A DNA stretch of 64,000 bases from Delphinus delphis. Lineage: Eukaryota; Chordata; Mammalia; Artiodactyla; Delphinidae. The notes below the pieces were generated by a model. That model did not search any database and was not told the DNA's origin. It worked only from the letters and a program-made list of their open reading frames with translations. How positions within the stretch are numbered: position 1 is the stretch's first letter; each line of letters opens with the position of its first letter. This document shows, one piece after another, positions 1 through 12,501 of this stretch. The stretch lies in contig NC_082684.1 in NCBI RefSeq assembly GCF_949987515.2, positions 121,128,080 to 121,192,079 on the forward strand, read 5' to 3'. Position numbers and translations under genes: made by a program.

Positions 1-199
1 ACCGACCTGATCTCCCTGTGCTATGTGGCTCTTCCCACTAGCTATCTATTTTATGTTTGGTAGTGTATATATGTCCATGCCACTCTCTCACTTTGTCACA
101 GATTACCCTTCCCCCTCCCCATATCCTCAAGTCCATTCTCTAGTAGGTCTGTGTCTTTATTCCTGTCTTACCCCTAGGTTCTTCTTGACATTTTTTTTC

Positions 200-3100
200 T
201 TAAATTCCATATATATGTGTTAGCATATGGTATTTGTCTTTCTCTTTCTGATGTACTTCACTCTGTATGACAGAATCTAGGTCTATCCACCTCATTACAA
301 ATAGCTCAATTGCGTTTCTTTTTATGGCTGAGTAATATTCCATTGTATATATGTGCCACATCTTCTTTATCCATTCATCCGATGATGGACACTTAGGTTG
401 TTTCCATCTCCGGGCTATTGTAAATAGAGCTGCAATGAACATTTTGGTACATGACTTTTTTGAATTATGGTTTTCTCAGGGTATATGTCTAGTAGTGGGA
501 CTGCTGGGTCATATGGCAGTTCTATTTGTAGTTTTTCCAGGAACCTCCATACTGTTCTCCATAGTGGCTGTACCAATTCACATTCCTATCAGCAGTGCAA
601 GACTGTTCCCTTTTCTCCACACCCTCTCCAGCATTTATTGTTTCTAGATTTTTTGATGATGGCCATTCTGACTGGTGTGAGATGATATCTCATTGTAGTT
701 TTGATTTGCATTTCTCTAATGATTAATGATGTTGAGCATTCTTTCATGTGTTTGTTGGCAGTCTGTATATCTTCTTTGGAGAAATGTCTATTTAGGTCTT
801 CTGCCCATTTTTGGATTGGGTTTTATGTATTTTTTGTTACTGAGCTGCATGAGCTGGCTGTAAATTTTGGAGATTAATCCTTGGTCAGTTGCTTCATTTG
901 CAAATATTTTCTCCCATTCTGAGGGTTGTCTTTTCGTCTTGTTTACGGTTTCCTTTGCTGTGCAAAAGCTTTGAAGTTTCATTAGGTCCCATTTGTTTAT
1001 TTGTATTTTTATTTTCATTTCTCTAGGAGGTGGTTCAAAAAGGTTCTTGCTGTGATTTATGTCAGAGTGTTCTCCCTATGTTTTCCTCTAAGAGTTTGAT
1101 AGATTCTGGCCTTACATTTAGGTCTTTAATCCATTTTGAGCTTATTTTTGTGTATGGTGTTAGGGAGTGATCTAATGTCATAGTTTTACATATACCTGTC
1201 CAGTTTTCCCAGCACCAGTTATTGAAGAGGCTGTTATTGAAGAGGCTGTTATTGCTCCAGGCTGTTATTGAAGAGGTTATTGAAGAGGCTGTCCTTGCTC
1301 CACTGTAGATTCCTGCCTCCTTTATCAAATATAAGGTGACCATATGTGCATGGGTTTATCTCTGGGCTTTCTATCTTTTTCCATTGATCTATATTTCTGT
1401 TTTTGTGCAAGTACCATACGGTCTTGATTACTGTAGCTTTGTAGTATAGTCTGAAGTCAGGGAGCCTGATTCCTCCAGCTCCGTTTTTCATTCTCAAGAT
1501 TGCTTTGGCTATTCAGGGTCTTTTGTGTTTCCATACAAATTGTGAAATTTTTTGTTCTAGTTCCTTGGAAAATGCCACTGGTAGTTTGATAGGCATTGCA
1601 TTGAATCTGTAGATTGCTTTGGGTAGCAGAGTCATTTTCACAATATTGATTCTTCCAATCCAAGAACATGGTATATCTCTCCACATATTTGCATCATCTT
1701 TAATTTCTTTCATCACTGTCTTATAATTTTCTGCATACAGGTCTTTTGTCTCCTTAGGTAGGTTTATTCCTACATATTTTATTCTTTTTGTTGCAATGGT
1801 AAATGGAAGTATTTTTTGATTTCACTTTCAGATTTTTCATCATTAGAGTATAGGAATGCCAGAGATTTCTGCGCATTAATTTTGTATCCTGCTACTTTAC
1901 CAAATTCATTGATTAGGTCTAGTAGCTTTCTGGTAGCATCTTTAGGATTCTCTATGTATAGTATCATGTCACCTGCAAACAGTGACAGCTTTACTTCTTC
2001 TTTTCCGATTTGGATTCCTTTTATTTCCTTTTCTTCTCTGATTGCTGTGGCTAAAACTTCCAAAACTATGTTGAATAAGAGTAGTGAGAGTGGGCAACCT
2101 TGTCTTGTTCCTGATCTTAGTGGAAATGCTTTCAGCTTTTCACCACTGAGGACGATGTTGGCTGTGGGTTTGTCATATATGGCCTTTACTATGTGGAGGA
2201 AAGTTCCCTCTATGCCTACTTTCTGGAGGGTTTTTATCATAAACCGGTGTTGAATTTTGTCAAAAGCTTTCTCTGCATCTACTGAGATGACCATATGGTT
2301 TTTCTCCTTCAATTTGTTAATATGGTGTATCACATTGATTGATTTGCGTATATTGAAGAATCCTTGCATTCTGGAATAAATCCCACTTGATCACGGTGTA
2401 TGATCCTTTTAATGTGCTGTTGGATTCTGTTTGCTAGTATTTTGTTGAGGATTTTGCATCTATGTTCATCAGTGATATTGGCCTGTAGTTTTGTTTCTTT
2501 GTGACATCCTTGTCTGGTTTGGTATCAAGGTGATGGTGGCCTCATAGAATGAGTTTGGGAGTGTTCCTCCCTCTGCTATATTTTGGAAGAGTTTGAGAAG
2601 GATAGATGTTAGCTCTTCTCTAAATGTTTGAAAGAATTCGCCTGTTAAGCCATCAGGTCCTGGCCTTTTGTTTCTTGGAAGATTTTTAATCACAGTTTCA
2701 ATTTCAGTGCTTGTGATTGGTCTGTTCATATTTTCTATTTCTTCCTGATTCAGTTGTGGCAGGTTGTGCATTTCTAAGAATTTGTCCATTTTTTCCACGT
2801 TGTCCATTTTATTGGCATAGAGTTGCTTGTAGTAACCTCTCATGAACTTTTGTATTTCTGCAGTGTCAGTTGTTACTTCTCCTTTTTCATTTCTAATTCT
2901 ATTGATTTGAGTCTTCTCCCTTTTTATCTTGATGAGTCTGGCTAATGTTTTACCAATTTTGTTTATCTTCTCAAGGAACTGGCCTTTAGTTTTATTGATC
3001 TTTGCTATTGTTTCCTTCATTTTTTAAATTTATATCTGATCTGATCTTTATGATTCCTTTCCTTCTGCTAACTTTGGGGTTTTTTTGGTTCTTCTTTCTC

Positions 3101-4059
3101 TAATTGCTTTATGTGCAAGGTTAGGTTGTTTATTCGAGATGTTTCCTGTTTTTTTAAGGTAGGATTGTATTGCTATAAACTTCCCTCTTAGAACTGCTTT
3201 TGCTGTATCCCATAGGTTTTGGATCACTGTGTTTTGGTTGTCATTTTTCTCTAGGTATTTTTTGATTTCCTCTTTGATTTCTTCAGTGATCATTTCGTTA
3301 TTAAGTAGTGTATTGTTTAGCCTCCATGTGTTTGTATTTTTACAGATCTTTCCTGTAACTGATATCTAGTCTCATAGCATTGTGGTCGGAAAAAATACTT
3401 GATACGATTTCAATTTTCTTAAATTTACCAAGGCTTGATGTGTGACCCAAGATATGATCCATCCTGGAGAATGTTCCATGAGCACTTGAGAAAAATGTGT
3501 ATTCTGTTGTTTTTGCATGGAACGTCCTATAACTATCAATTAAATCCATCTTGTTTAATGTATCATTTAAAGCTTGTGTTTCCTTATTTATTTTCATTTT
3601 GGATGTTCTGTCCATTGGTGAAAGTGGGGTGTTAAAGTCCCCTACTATGAATGTGTTACTGTCGATTTCTGCTTTTACGGCTGTTAGTTTTTGCCTTAAT
3701 GTGTTGAGGTGCTCCTATGTTGGGTGCATAAATATTTACAATTGTTATATCTTCTTCTTGGATCAATCCCTTGATCATTATATAGTGTCCTTCTTTGTCT
3801 CTTCTAATAGTCTTTATTTTAAAGTCTATTTTGTCTGATATGAGAATTGCTACTCCAGCTTTCTTTTGGTTTCCATTTGCATGGAATGTCTTTTTCCATC
3901 TCCTCACTTTCAGTCTGTATGTGTCTCTAGGTCTGAAGTGGGTCTCCTGTAGACAGCATATATATGGGTCTTGTTTTTGTATCCATCAGTCAGTCTGTGT
4001 CTTTTGGTGGGAGCATTTACATTTAAGGTAATTAACGATATGTATGTTCCTATTCCCAT
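200..4059 (-). pseudogene. L1 ORF2 (endonuclease / reverse transcriptase), broken, catalytic Asp lost
   Basis: L1 ORF2 encodes the AP-like endonuclease and reverse transcriptase that carry out target-primed reverse transcription. The start is the ATG at 4059, with the usual L1 N-terminus TYISLITLNVN. Endonuclease segments are visible at 3907-3656 and 3615-3340, including SDHNAMRLDISY. Reverse transcriptase segments run from 3020 to 1779, and the C-terminal part from 1716 to 200, ending HIYGI. Frames change repeatedly. At 1979-1968 the catalytic FADD box reads FAGD, so the enzyme would be inactive even without the frameshifts. An expanded 15 bp tandem repeat sits in the coding region at 1219-1291. 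Confidence 0.9.
1219..1291. repeat. 15 bp tandem amplification inside L1 ORF2
   Basis: The unit TTATTGAAGAGGCTG appears about four to five times here, some copies imperfect, where the other L1 copies (28455-28480 in reverse complement, 57290-57305) have one. The 15 bp period keeps the frame, so the minus-strand translation gains repeats of the NSLFN type. Confidence 0.85.
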
Positions 4060-4117
4060 TTTCTTAATTGTTTTGGGTTCATTATTGTAGGTCTTTTCCT
4101 TCTCTTGTGTTTCTTGC

Positions 4118-5141
4118 CTAGAGAAGATCCTTTAGCATTTGGTGTAAAGCTGGTTTGGTGGTGCTGAACTCTCGCAGCTTTTGCTTGTGTGTAAAGGTTT
4201 TAATTTCTCCATCAAATATGAATGAGATCATTGCTGGGTAGAGTAATCTTGGTTGTAGGTTTCTCTCCTTCATCACTTTAAATATTTCCTGCCAGTCCCT
4301 TCTGGCTTGCAGAGTTTCTGCTGAAAGATCAGCTGTTAACTTTATGGGGATTCCCTTGTGTGTTATTTGTTGTATTTCCCTTGCTGCTTTTAGTATGTTT
4401 TCTTTGTATTTAATTTTTGAGTTTGATTATTATGTGCCTTGTTGTGTTTCTCCGTGGATTTATCCTGTATGGGACTCTTTGTGCTTCCTGGACTTGATTA
4501 ACTATTTCCTTTCTCATATTAGGGAAGTTTTCAACTATAATCTCTTCAAATATTTTCTCAGTCCCTTTGTTTTTCTGTTCTTCTTCTGCAACCCCTATAA
4601 TTCGAATGTTGGTGCGTTTAATGTTGTCCCACAGGTCTCTGAGACTGTCCTCAGTTCTTTTCATTCTTTTTTCTTTATTCTGCTCTGCAGTAGTTATTTC
4701 CACTATTTTATCTTCCAGGTCACTTATCCGTTCTTCTGCCTCAGTTATTCTGCTATTGATCCCTTCTAGAGCATTTTTAATTTCATTTATTGTGTTGTTC
4801 ATCATTGCTTGTTTCACCTTTAGTTCTTCTAGGTCCTTGTTAAACGTTTTTTGCATTTTCTCTATTCTATTTCCAAGATTTTGGATTATCTTTACTATCA
4901 TTATTCTGAATTCTTTATCAGGTAGACTGCTTATTTCCTCTTCATTTTTTAGGTTTGGTGGAGTTTTATCTTGCTCCTTCATCTGCCGTGTGTTTTTCTG
5001 TCTTCTCATTTTGCTTATCTTCCTGTGTTTGGGGTCTCCTTTTTGCAGGCTGCAGGTTTGTAGTTCCTGTTGTTTTTGGTGTCTGTCCCCAGTGGTTAAA
5101 GTTGTTTCAGTGCATTGTGTAGGCTTCCTAGTGGAGGGCAC
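4118..5141 (-). pseudogene. L1 ORF1 (RNA-binding chaperone protein), broken
   Basis: L1 ORF1 encodes the trimeric RNA-binding chaperone that packages L1 RNA. An open frame of 243 codons (5141 to 4410) covers the basic N-terminal part and a long coiled coil rich in E, K, N and I (roughly residues 75-165). It continues into the RRM-like domain with the family-typical stretches SLRDLWDNIKRTNIRIIGV and VQEAQRVPYRINPRR. The frame then breaks near 4410. The C-terminal domain can still be followed in other frames to the family-typical stop at 4118-4120. The start at 5141 is simply the first Met of the open frame; the true start of this subfamily may lie nearer the MRRQKN segment. Confidence 0.88.
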
Positions 5142-5237
5142 TAGTGCCTGTGTTCTGGTGGATGAGGCTGGATCTTGTCTTTCTGGTGGGCAGCTCTGGT
5201 GGTGCGTTTTGGGGTGTCTGTGGACTTATTATGAGGG

Positions 5238-5315
5238 AGAGAAGATGGGAGGAAAGGAAAGAGGGAGGGAATAGGGGAAGGAGGGAGGGAGGGAAAGGAA
5301 AGAAAGGTAAAAATA
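5238..5315. repeat. Purine-rich (GGGA/GGAA)n tract
   Basis: Low-complexity GGGAGG, GGAAAG and GAAGG runs sit at the 5' end of the L1. Similar pyrimidine-rich tracts occur in the 5'UTR of the L1 at 22250 (23640-23755 and 24030-24185), so this tract may be leftover L1 5'UTR instead of host sequence. Confidence 0.75.
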
Positions 5316-6135
5316 ACTGGAAAAAAATCTCCATGCCTTGGGAAAAATTGTGAATGAGGCGATCTGTGTCTGTAGGAAAGATGTTCTTTCTTCCTAACCT
5401 TTTCCACCCATGTGGCTATGCCCCAGGTAAATAGGTCCTAAGCTTCATGTACTCAAGACTCCCACTAGTCCATACCCCTTCCTTCAAACCGCTTTGTGCC
5501 ACTCATCCCAAGCTTTCCCTGCAGCTTCCCACATCATTCACACTTCTTATGTGCCAGGCAGTGGGCAGAGTCCCCAAGCACTTGCTTGCCAGAGTTCAGA
5601 ACCTAGTAGAAGTGAGTGAGGTGAATAACACATCAGCATGTGTTTTATGGAGAGAAGGACATGGTACGGCAACAGAAAAACAAAAGGGAGAATCTAAACC
5701 TTGTCCTCTTCCTGACTCAGTTCAAATTTATTTACTATTTAGAAAGTGGTTCTAGATTTGAAAATTAAGTTTACAGAAAGATTAGTGTCTCACGGTTATT
5801 TGCCCTTCTCAGAAAACATACAAATAAAATGTATGCACAGAGCAACTGACAACTGAATGCAAATGCCTGTTCTGAGTTCACGCTTTGTCTAGAATTGCCT
5901 ATTTTTGACTAGAGAGTCTTGTCTTAACAAGAGCCCTGCAGCTCTGCCTTAAAAGTCCAAAGATGCAAGAACCATTAGCACAAAGGTGAGTCACCAATGC
6001 ATCGTCTCTCTGCTGAAATATCCAGTTTTTCCTGACTTCCCAAACACAACAGAGACACGCTTCATCTAGTTTACCAGATGTCTGCATGTAGATTTTAGCC
6101 ACTCATCAGACTAGATACTCCTGAAGTGCAAGATT
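5316..6135. other. Unique sequence, no gene seen
   Basis: No known repeat is obvious. The segment with TGTGCCAGGCAGTGGGCAGA near 5550 resembles the worn ends of ancient interspersed repeats. The short open frames show no codon or domain signal. Confidence 0.5.
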
Positions 6136-6139
6136 TTCT

Positions 6140-6227
6140 CTGACCAACCTCAGTACCCTCGGCAACACTGAGCCCAGGACCTCTATACAGTTGTTCTCAA
6201 TAAATATTTGTTAAGTTGAATGATAAA
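6140..6227 (+). repeat. L2-like LINE 3' end, worn
   Basis: The stretch ending CTCAATAAATATTTGTTAAG followed by TTGAATGA matches the familiar 3' end shared by L2 elements. Two more copies of this kind of end are in the window, at 16380 and 20640. Confidence 0.6.
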
Positions 6228-8119
6228 CATGTGTAAAAAACACATGGAAACTAGAACCCTGCTTTGTGTGACAGCATCTACTGTGAATCTGTGGAAGAAC
6301 AATTTGTCATGATTTAGTATGAGCTGATTGCGTATATTTTACTGGGAACAGCGTGTGATGAATTGGAGCATTTCTGAATATAAGAATCTACAGCCTGCCA
6401 GGCTGACAATATGGTGGTTGTTTATCAGATGTGATAATCCAGGTCAAACTGAACTGCTGGAAACTGAAGAGCTGTCATGCGGACATAGGAGGGGAAAGTG
6501 GACCCCCAGGAAATTCTGCTGCCAGGAGGAATTTGGTCTCAGAACTCAGGAAGACATTGATCGGGTATCCATGTCCAAAGACTAGAGTAGTGTGAAGAGA
6601 AAAGCCAGAGAGCAGAGAGAGAGGGGGGCTGTGTGCTCTCTCTGGCTTCCAGTTAAGGGCCAGAAGGCAGAGGGTGGGTAGACACAAGGGTCTGGGCTCT
6701 CTCCTCATGGCAGGCCCTAGAGGCTCCTCTCCGAAGAGGCTAAATTCCCAAACGCTGGCTCCACAGAACACAGCATCCCAAGTGAAACACCTAAATTTAG
6801 TTAAAGATGGGGGAGCAGGTGATACTTATTTCCATTCTCCAGATTTGGTAACATTCTCTGCTAGCAAATGATTAGTACAACCTCAACTGTGAGAACTCTA
6901 GGGAGGTTTTGTGAACTATAATGGGAAACACCCATATGTGATTCTAGAAGGAAGGGATTCCACTTCCTTCTCCAGCACATCACCAAATATCTAAAGGGAT
7001 ACAGAGGTCTAGCCAAAGAAGATCATTTCAAATGAGAAAGCTTATATTCCCCACATCTGTGGTAGGAAAGTGACAGGAAAGAAGCTGAGGCAGAGCTTGC
7101 AGATGTGATTATGGGCTAAGTCTTGATTCCAAGAACACTCCCTTGCCATTATGGAAGGTGTGTGTGTGGGGGGGTGTGTGTGTGTGTGTCTGCATATTTG
7201 TCCTATGAAGTTCAATAAAATCCATGCCCATTAGCCAAAACAACTGCATTGATGCCCTCATTCAACAGAGTTGCAGACAGCCAGCTACAAAGAGGTGTGA
7301 GCCAGACACTCTTGATTATGATGGTGAAAAGACAGGCTAACTCTGTTCCAGGTGGAATTTGTTAACTGACATTTCATTTCTTTTTTTGACATTTCATTTT
7401 TTAAAAAAATTTACAATGGGAGACATCGACGTGACAGAAAAGCCAGTATTATATTGCTTGTTTGCAGAGATCTCTGCCTCTCAGTTGAGATTGTGTTAAG
7501 GTCCTATATAGAGGTCAAAAATTTGACTCATGGCTGTAAGAAGCCATGGTCAAAAAAAAATTGACTCATGGCTGTAATGACACAGGTATTTATGATGTGT
7601 TTGTGTAAAAAGCAGGCTGTAAAATGCTATTTTCAATATAAACTGTGCATGTATATATGTGTGTATGTGTTGTCATCATGTATATATTTGGAAAACTATA
7701 GTCTAAAATGTAAATGGTGATATTTAGGATTTTTTTCTTCTCTGTGCTTTTCTATATTTTTGAATTTCAACAGTAAATATCTAATACTTTTGTGATCAGA
7801 GAAAAATCTTCATGGTAGATTTTTTCCAAATTACCTTTTGAGTGTATAATAAACACAAGGAATAGAAATGTTCTTAGGCCCTACTGCATCAAGATAACAA
7901 GGCATCTGTCACTCCTTGCTCACTGCAGAACTACTGCCATCTACCTATGTGATCTGGTACCCAGAACCTGGGCATCCTCTCCCCATGGCCAGAGGCTTTT
8001 CTTAGAACCCAGGAAGGGCAATCACATATGACTACAACCCAATCTCTATTTTCCTTGGTTGAGATTGGGGGACACTGCTTTCTGGACTAAGCAAGTTACA
8101 AATATCAGGGCAAACAACT
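6228..8119. other. Unique sequence with a TG-rich microsatellite and a small quasi-palindrome
   Basis: There is no gene signal. A TG-rich tract interrupted by a G run lies at 7158-7190. A hairpin plus direct-repeat arrangement lies at 7522-7578 and is listed separately. A and T runs are common from 7380 to 7860. Confidence 0.6.
7522..7578. repeat. Quasi-palindrome with adjoining direct repeat
   Basis: TTTGACTCATGGCT (7522-7535) is followed after six bases by AGCCATGGTCAAA (7542-7554), an inverted copy missing one base. A direct copy of TTGACTCATGGCTGTAA follows at 7561-7577. Confidence 0.9.
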
Positions 8120-8360
8120 TTTCAAGAAGGTGATGTGGTGCTATGAAAAGCTTTGGAGTCTGACAGTCCTCATTTGGAATCCTCTACCCCCTTACATTCT
8201 TTGAGCAATGCTCTCAGTTTCTGTAAGTCCTGGTTTCCAAAGGAACAACAAGGAAACAGCAGTAACCCTTGCAGCCTCTGAATAACTGATAACCCAGTTG
8301 AAATGGGAACGGCAAGTGCCTGAGTGCTTGGCTCAGAGCCCAGGGTGGGGCACATGAAAA
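8120..8360 (+). repeat. MIR-like SINE, worn
   Basis: The order of motifs fits a decayed MIR in plus orientation: TGTGGTGCTATGAAAAGCTTTGGAGTC-type head (8131 on), a cytosine-rich middle, then GTGCCTGAGTGCTTGGC near the tail. Boundaries are approximate. Confidence 0.45.
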
Positions 8361-8404
8361 CAGCCTGCTTAACAAAGGTCTGCGGACTGTACTCAGTAAA
8401 TACC

Positions 8405-8640
8405 TGCCACCACTAATGCTAACTGTGTATGTTTACTATGTGCCAGGCACATTGCTATGTGATTTGCATTCATGAAACCCACTGTAGTTGTCAGAACATT
8501 GTAGGAGGAATGTATTATTACCTTCACTTTTTAAATGAGGCATGTTTTAAATGAGCAAGGTTACACACTTGCTCATAATTCCATGGAGTTAGCCTTGGAA
8601 CCAGGTAATGTGATGAAATTTGAGCCACTATATTCTGTCC
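8405..8640 (-). repeat. MIR-like SINE, worn, minus strand
   Basis: On the plus strand it runs from ACTATGTGCCAGGCACATTG through TTATTACCTTCACTTTTTAA to GTTACACACTTGCTCAT and CTTGGAACCAGG. This is the reverse-complement order of a MIR. Confidence 0.6.
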
Positions 8641-9094
8641 CCTCCCCACATAAAATAAGAGATTAACAAACTCATTAACACACTGAGGGGACCTCCACAT
8701 TCAAAAGGTACAGTAGTGTCAATACCTTTTGGAGTTCTTTCTTAGGGCTCTTCATGCTCTGACATTTTGAGCTTCTATAATATGGAAAATTGGGTTTCTA
8801 AACTAAGTGCCTAAGCACTGTTGCCAAAATTCTCCAACCTGGTATCTTTTTTAAATTTAAAAAATTAAAAATTCTAAAGGAATTTCTTCTCAAAAAAACA
8901 TCCTGGATGTGTAATCTTTCTGTACATCTAATAGAGGAGTCAACAGTAGAGCTAAAGGGAAGGCACCCAGGACTGGAATGTGTGCACACTGAAAAGCAGA
9001 ATCCCCAAACCTGCCAGGGAGCTGCAGCACTCAACACAGGCTCATATACGGCAATTATAAAGCAATCACAGCTCACACTCAAGATACTTAATCT

Positions 9095-9290
9095 ACCACC
9101 TTAAGTGCTTCATACATTTTTCTCATTAATCCTTTCTATTACTTATTATTCCCACTACCGATGGGGAAACTGAGGTGCAACTCATTTGGGTGTTCTGCCC
9201 AAAGTCACACACTAGTAGCGGCAAAGCCAGGATGTGACCTGAGTCGGCCTGGCTGCGCTCCTCCCACTTGATCACTGCTCTTCTGCTTCC
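9095..9290 (-). repeat. MIR SINE, minus strand
   Basis: The core is clear in reverse orientation: GATGGGGAAACTGAGGTGCA (9160-9179), then CCAAAGTCACACACTAGTAG and a GCAAAGCCAGGATGTGACCT segment. These match the best-conserved part of MIR elements. Confidence 0.75.
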
Positions 9291-10804
9291 GGCTCACCAA
9301 CCTGGCTGCACTTGCCTTTGGTTTGTTCCCTCTTTACTTGTGCAGTCCCATCCTCTCCTGCTTCAGGCTTCAGTGCCAGGGCCTTGTACCCAGGCACTGA
9401 TGCACCGGGTCAGCCACCTTTCCTGAGGGCATACTCTCATTCACACGGACCATTCGAGGACTGGGGAAAGATATGAGGAAACATACTAGGAGGGGAGGTA
9501 CTTTCTCAGTTGCCTTTAAATTGTACCAAGCAGGAATCTGAAATTCCAGCTACCAGACAGGCCTAGCAATAACCCATGGAGAAGGACCCTCTAGATACAG
9601 ACATGAACAACTGTGTGGTACAGCAGTGGGTACACTCTGGAGGGGAGGGTTCTGCTAGCTGATGAACTTTTGTGAATTCTTTCCCTAATCTGTAAAATGA
9701 GAACACTGAACAGATCATTTCAAAGGTCACTTTCTGTTTGGAAAATTCTGTAATTCAACCTGTAGGCAAGGGAAACAAATATTTAATGAGCACATCTCTC
9801 TTTGGATGGCAGGCCTGTCTGTTGTTCTCGCCAGCATTAAATCTTTGGAGACTGAGTACAACCAGCCCACGTGGACTGGGATGCACTACACTATTCTGAG
9901 CCTCCAGAACACCAGCTGGTTTCTGGTGAGACAAGAAAAACCATGAAGTGAGAGTATCATGAATCCTTACACAGTAGTTATAGGTTAGCAACAGCTGCCA
10001 AAAGCAGGCATGTCAGGGCAGAATAAAATCTCAGAAATTGGAAGGGGAAAGCAGAAGACATGTACACAGATGCTCCAGGATCTTGTGAAAATATGATAAT
10101 AGAGAAATCAAGTGAGAAAGACATTCTGTGCCACACCTGCACATATACTGAAAACGTGCACACACAAAAGCATCCTTAATAAGGCTCAAATCTGAGGGAC
10201 AGAGTTCCCTAAAGTAAAGAGTCCCCATTTCTATCATGAAAGAAATGAAAAGCTGGTAAACCAAGTCATGAAGATACAATGGCTGGTTTATTAGCTGATA
10301 TAGTGTGACCCTGACAGAAGCCATGAGTTAATGAATGTAGTAGAAAGCTTCAGGTAGACAGAAAAATGATAAGAATGTTTAAAATTCCAGATTAAAAGAA
10401 CTAATGTTTAAGAAAACGTGACTATGTATCAAAAGTTTATTGACAGTATTGACATCACCAAAAATGGCAGAGTACAGACTGTTGGAGCATCCTTTCAAAG
10501 AAACATAGAAAAACTTGGCAAAAATTGCCAGAATTAACCTTATCAAAATTCTCAAAGGTAGTGAAAGGTTTTCAGTAACCAAGTAAGCCAGGAGAAAGTC
10601 CATAGAAACAGGGCAGGAGAGTGCTGTGGCATTTTAACTTATCTAGGCCAACCCTCCCACCCAGTGCAGCATCAGTCTTGAAGACAGTAGTCCATGTTCC
10701 CCTTATGGATACCTGGTTCTGGAGACAGCAGAGCAGACCTTGTTCCCGGGAAATTGTGTTTGTTGGTTTCGACCTGACAGGAGCTGTTACAAGGGACTGA
10801 TTCA
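9291..10804. other. Unique sequence, possible worn MIR near 9620-9755
   Basis: The text around TCTGTAAAATGAGAACACTG (9689-9708) is MIR-like on the plus strand. The remainder shows no repeat or coding signal that I recognise. Confidence 0.45.
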
Positions 10805-11596
10805 CAAAGAAAGTTAGAAAATGTGAATAGACTCATAACAAGTAAAGAGGTTGAATCAACAGTCAAAACCTTCCAGCAAAGAAAACCATGAGCAGATGGT
10901 CATTGGTGAATTCCACCAAATATTTAAAGAATTAACATCACTCTTTTTCAAACTTTTCCAAAAATAAAAGAGGAGGGAATACTTACTTCCTAACTCATTC
11001 TATAAGGTCTTCATTACAAAGTCAGACAAAGACATCACAGGAAAATAAAACTATAGAACAATATCCCTTATGAATATATAGGCAAAAATCCTTAACAAAA
11101 TACTAGAAGACTGAATGAAATAGCATATTAAAGGGATTAAATCTCATGACCAAGTGGGATTTATCACAGGAATGCAATGGAAGTTCAACATACAAAACTT
11201 AGTGTAATATAACAGATTAGAGAAAAAACAAAATAATCTACACAAGCATCTCAATGTAGCAAAAGCAATTGCCAAAATGCAGTAGCTTTTAATAATAAAA
11301 CCACTCAATAAACTACAAATAGAGAGACTTTCCTCAAAATTATAAAAGGCATATATGAAAAATCCACAGCTAACATCAAATTGAATGACAAAACACTGAA
11401 AGCTTGCTCCCTAAGATCAGGAACCCACTAAGATCAAGGATGCCCAATTTTGCCACTTCAATCAATACTGTAATGGAAGTTCCAGTTAGACCAATTAAGC
11501 AACAAAATAAGTAAAAGGCACCCAAATTAGTAAGAAAGAGGTAAAAATATCTCTATTTACAGATGACCTGATTTTACATGTAGAAAATCCTAAGGA

Positions 11597-11598
<2 letters not shown>

Positions 11599-11645
<47 letters not shown>
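11599..11645. repeat. (CA)n microsatellite
   Basis: About 23 uninterrupted CA units lie inside the decayed L1 ORF2. A length this long and pure suggests the tract may be polymorphic. Confidence 0.97.
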
Positions 11646-11647
<2 letters not shown>

Positions 11648-12501
11648 GTTAGAGCTAATAAACAATATCAAAAGCAATGTTTCAGGATATAAGACCAACT
11701 CAGGAAAAATTAGTGTATTTCTCTACACTAGCAATAAACAATCTGAAGAGGAAATTAAAAAGAGAATTCCACTTGATAGCATAAAAATAAAATACTTAGG
11801 AATAAATTTAACCAAGGAGATGCAAGTATTGTATACTGAAAACTACAAAACATTGCTGAAATAAAGACACAAGAAATGGTAAGGCATCCTATGTGCATAT
11901 ATTGAAACACTTAATATTGTTAAGATGGCAATATTATCCAAAACAATCTACAGAGTCAATGCAATCCTTACCAAAATCCCAAGAGCTTTTTCTGCAAAAA
12001 TACAAAATGTGACCCAGAAATACATATGAAATTTCAAGGTATCCCAAATAGCCAAAACAATCTTGTAAAAGAAGAACAAATTTGGAGGACTCACACTTCC
12101 TGATTTGAAAACTTTCTACAATGTACAGTAATTTAAAGAGTGTATATGCCAGTATCCTTATTGGCGTAAGGATAGACATACAGATCAACGGAATAGAACT
12201 GAGAGTTCAGAAGTAAACCCATATATCTATGGTCAATTGGTTTTAAACAAGTGTGCCAAGACCATTCAATGGGGAAAGAACAGTCTTCAACAAATGGTGC
12301 TAGGACGACTGGATACACATGTGAAAGAATGAAGTTTTACCCCTACCTCAAACCACATACAAAAATTAACTCAAAAGTGAATCAAATTCTAAATTTAAGA
12401 TCCATAACTATCAAACTTTTAGAAGAAAATATAGAAGTATATTTTCATGACCTTGGATTCAGAAATAGATTCTTAAATATAATATCAAAAGCACAAGCAA
12501 G

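Larger units (their letters stand above)
1..5237 (-). mobile_element. LINE L1, near full length, minus strand, 3' end outside window
   Basis: The window opens inside the L1 3'UTR and the element reads leftward. Order on the minus strand: a short piece of 5'UTR (about 5237-5142), ORF1, a short inter-ORF spacer, ORF2, then 3'UTR (199 to 1). The 5' boundary is set by comparison with the plus-strand L1 at 22250: shared sequence stops near 5237, next to a purine-rich tract that on the L1 sense strand resembles the pyrimidine tracts of that element's 5'UTR. The 5' end may therefore be truncated or rearranged. Both reading frames are interrupted many times, so the copy is dead. Target-site duplications cannot be judged because the 3' end is missing. 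Confidence 0.95.

Noticed and set aside
4567..5274. 235-codon plus-strand frame rich in S, C, V and I
   Set aside because: It is the antisense strand of L1 ORF1. A low stop density opposite an A-rich coding strand explains it. The same applies to 1816-2253 and 57631-58062.
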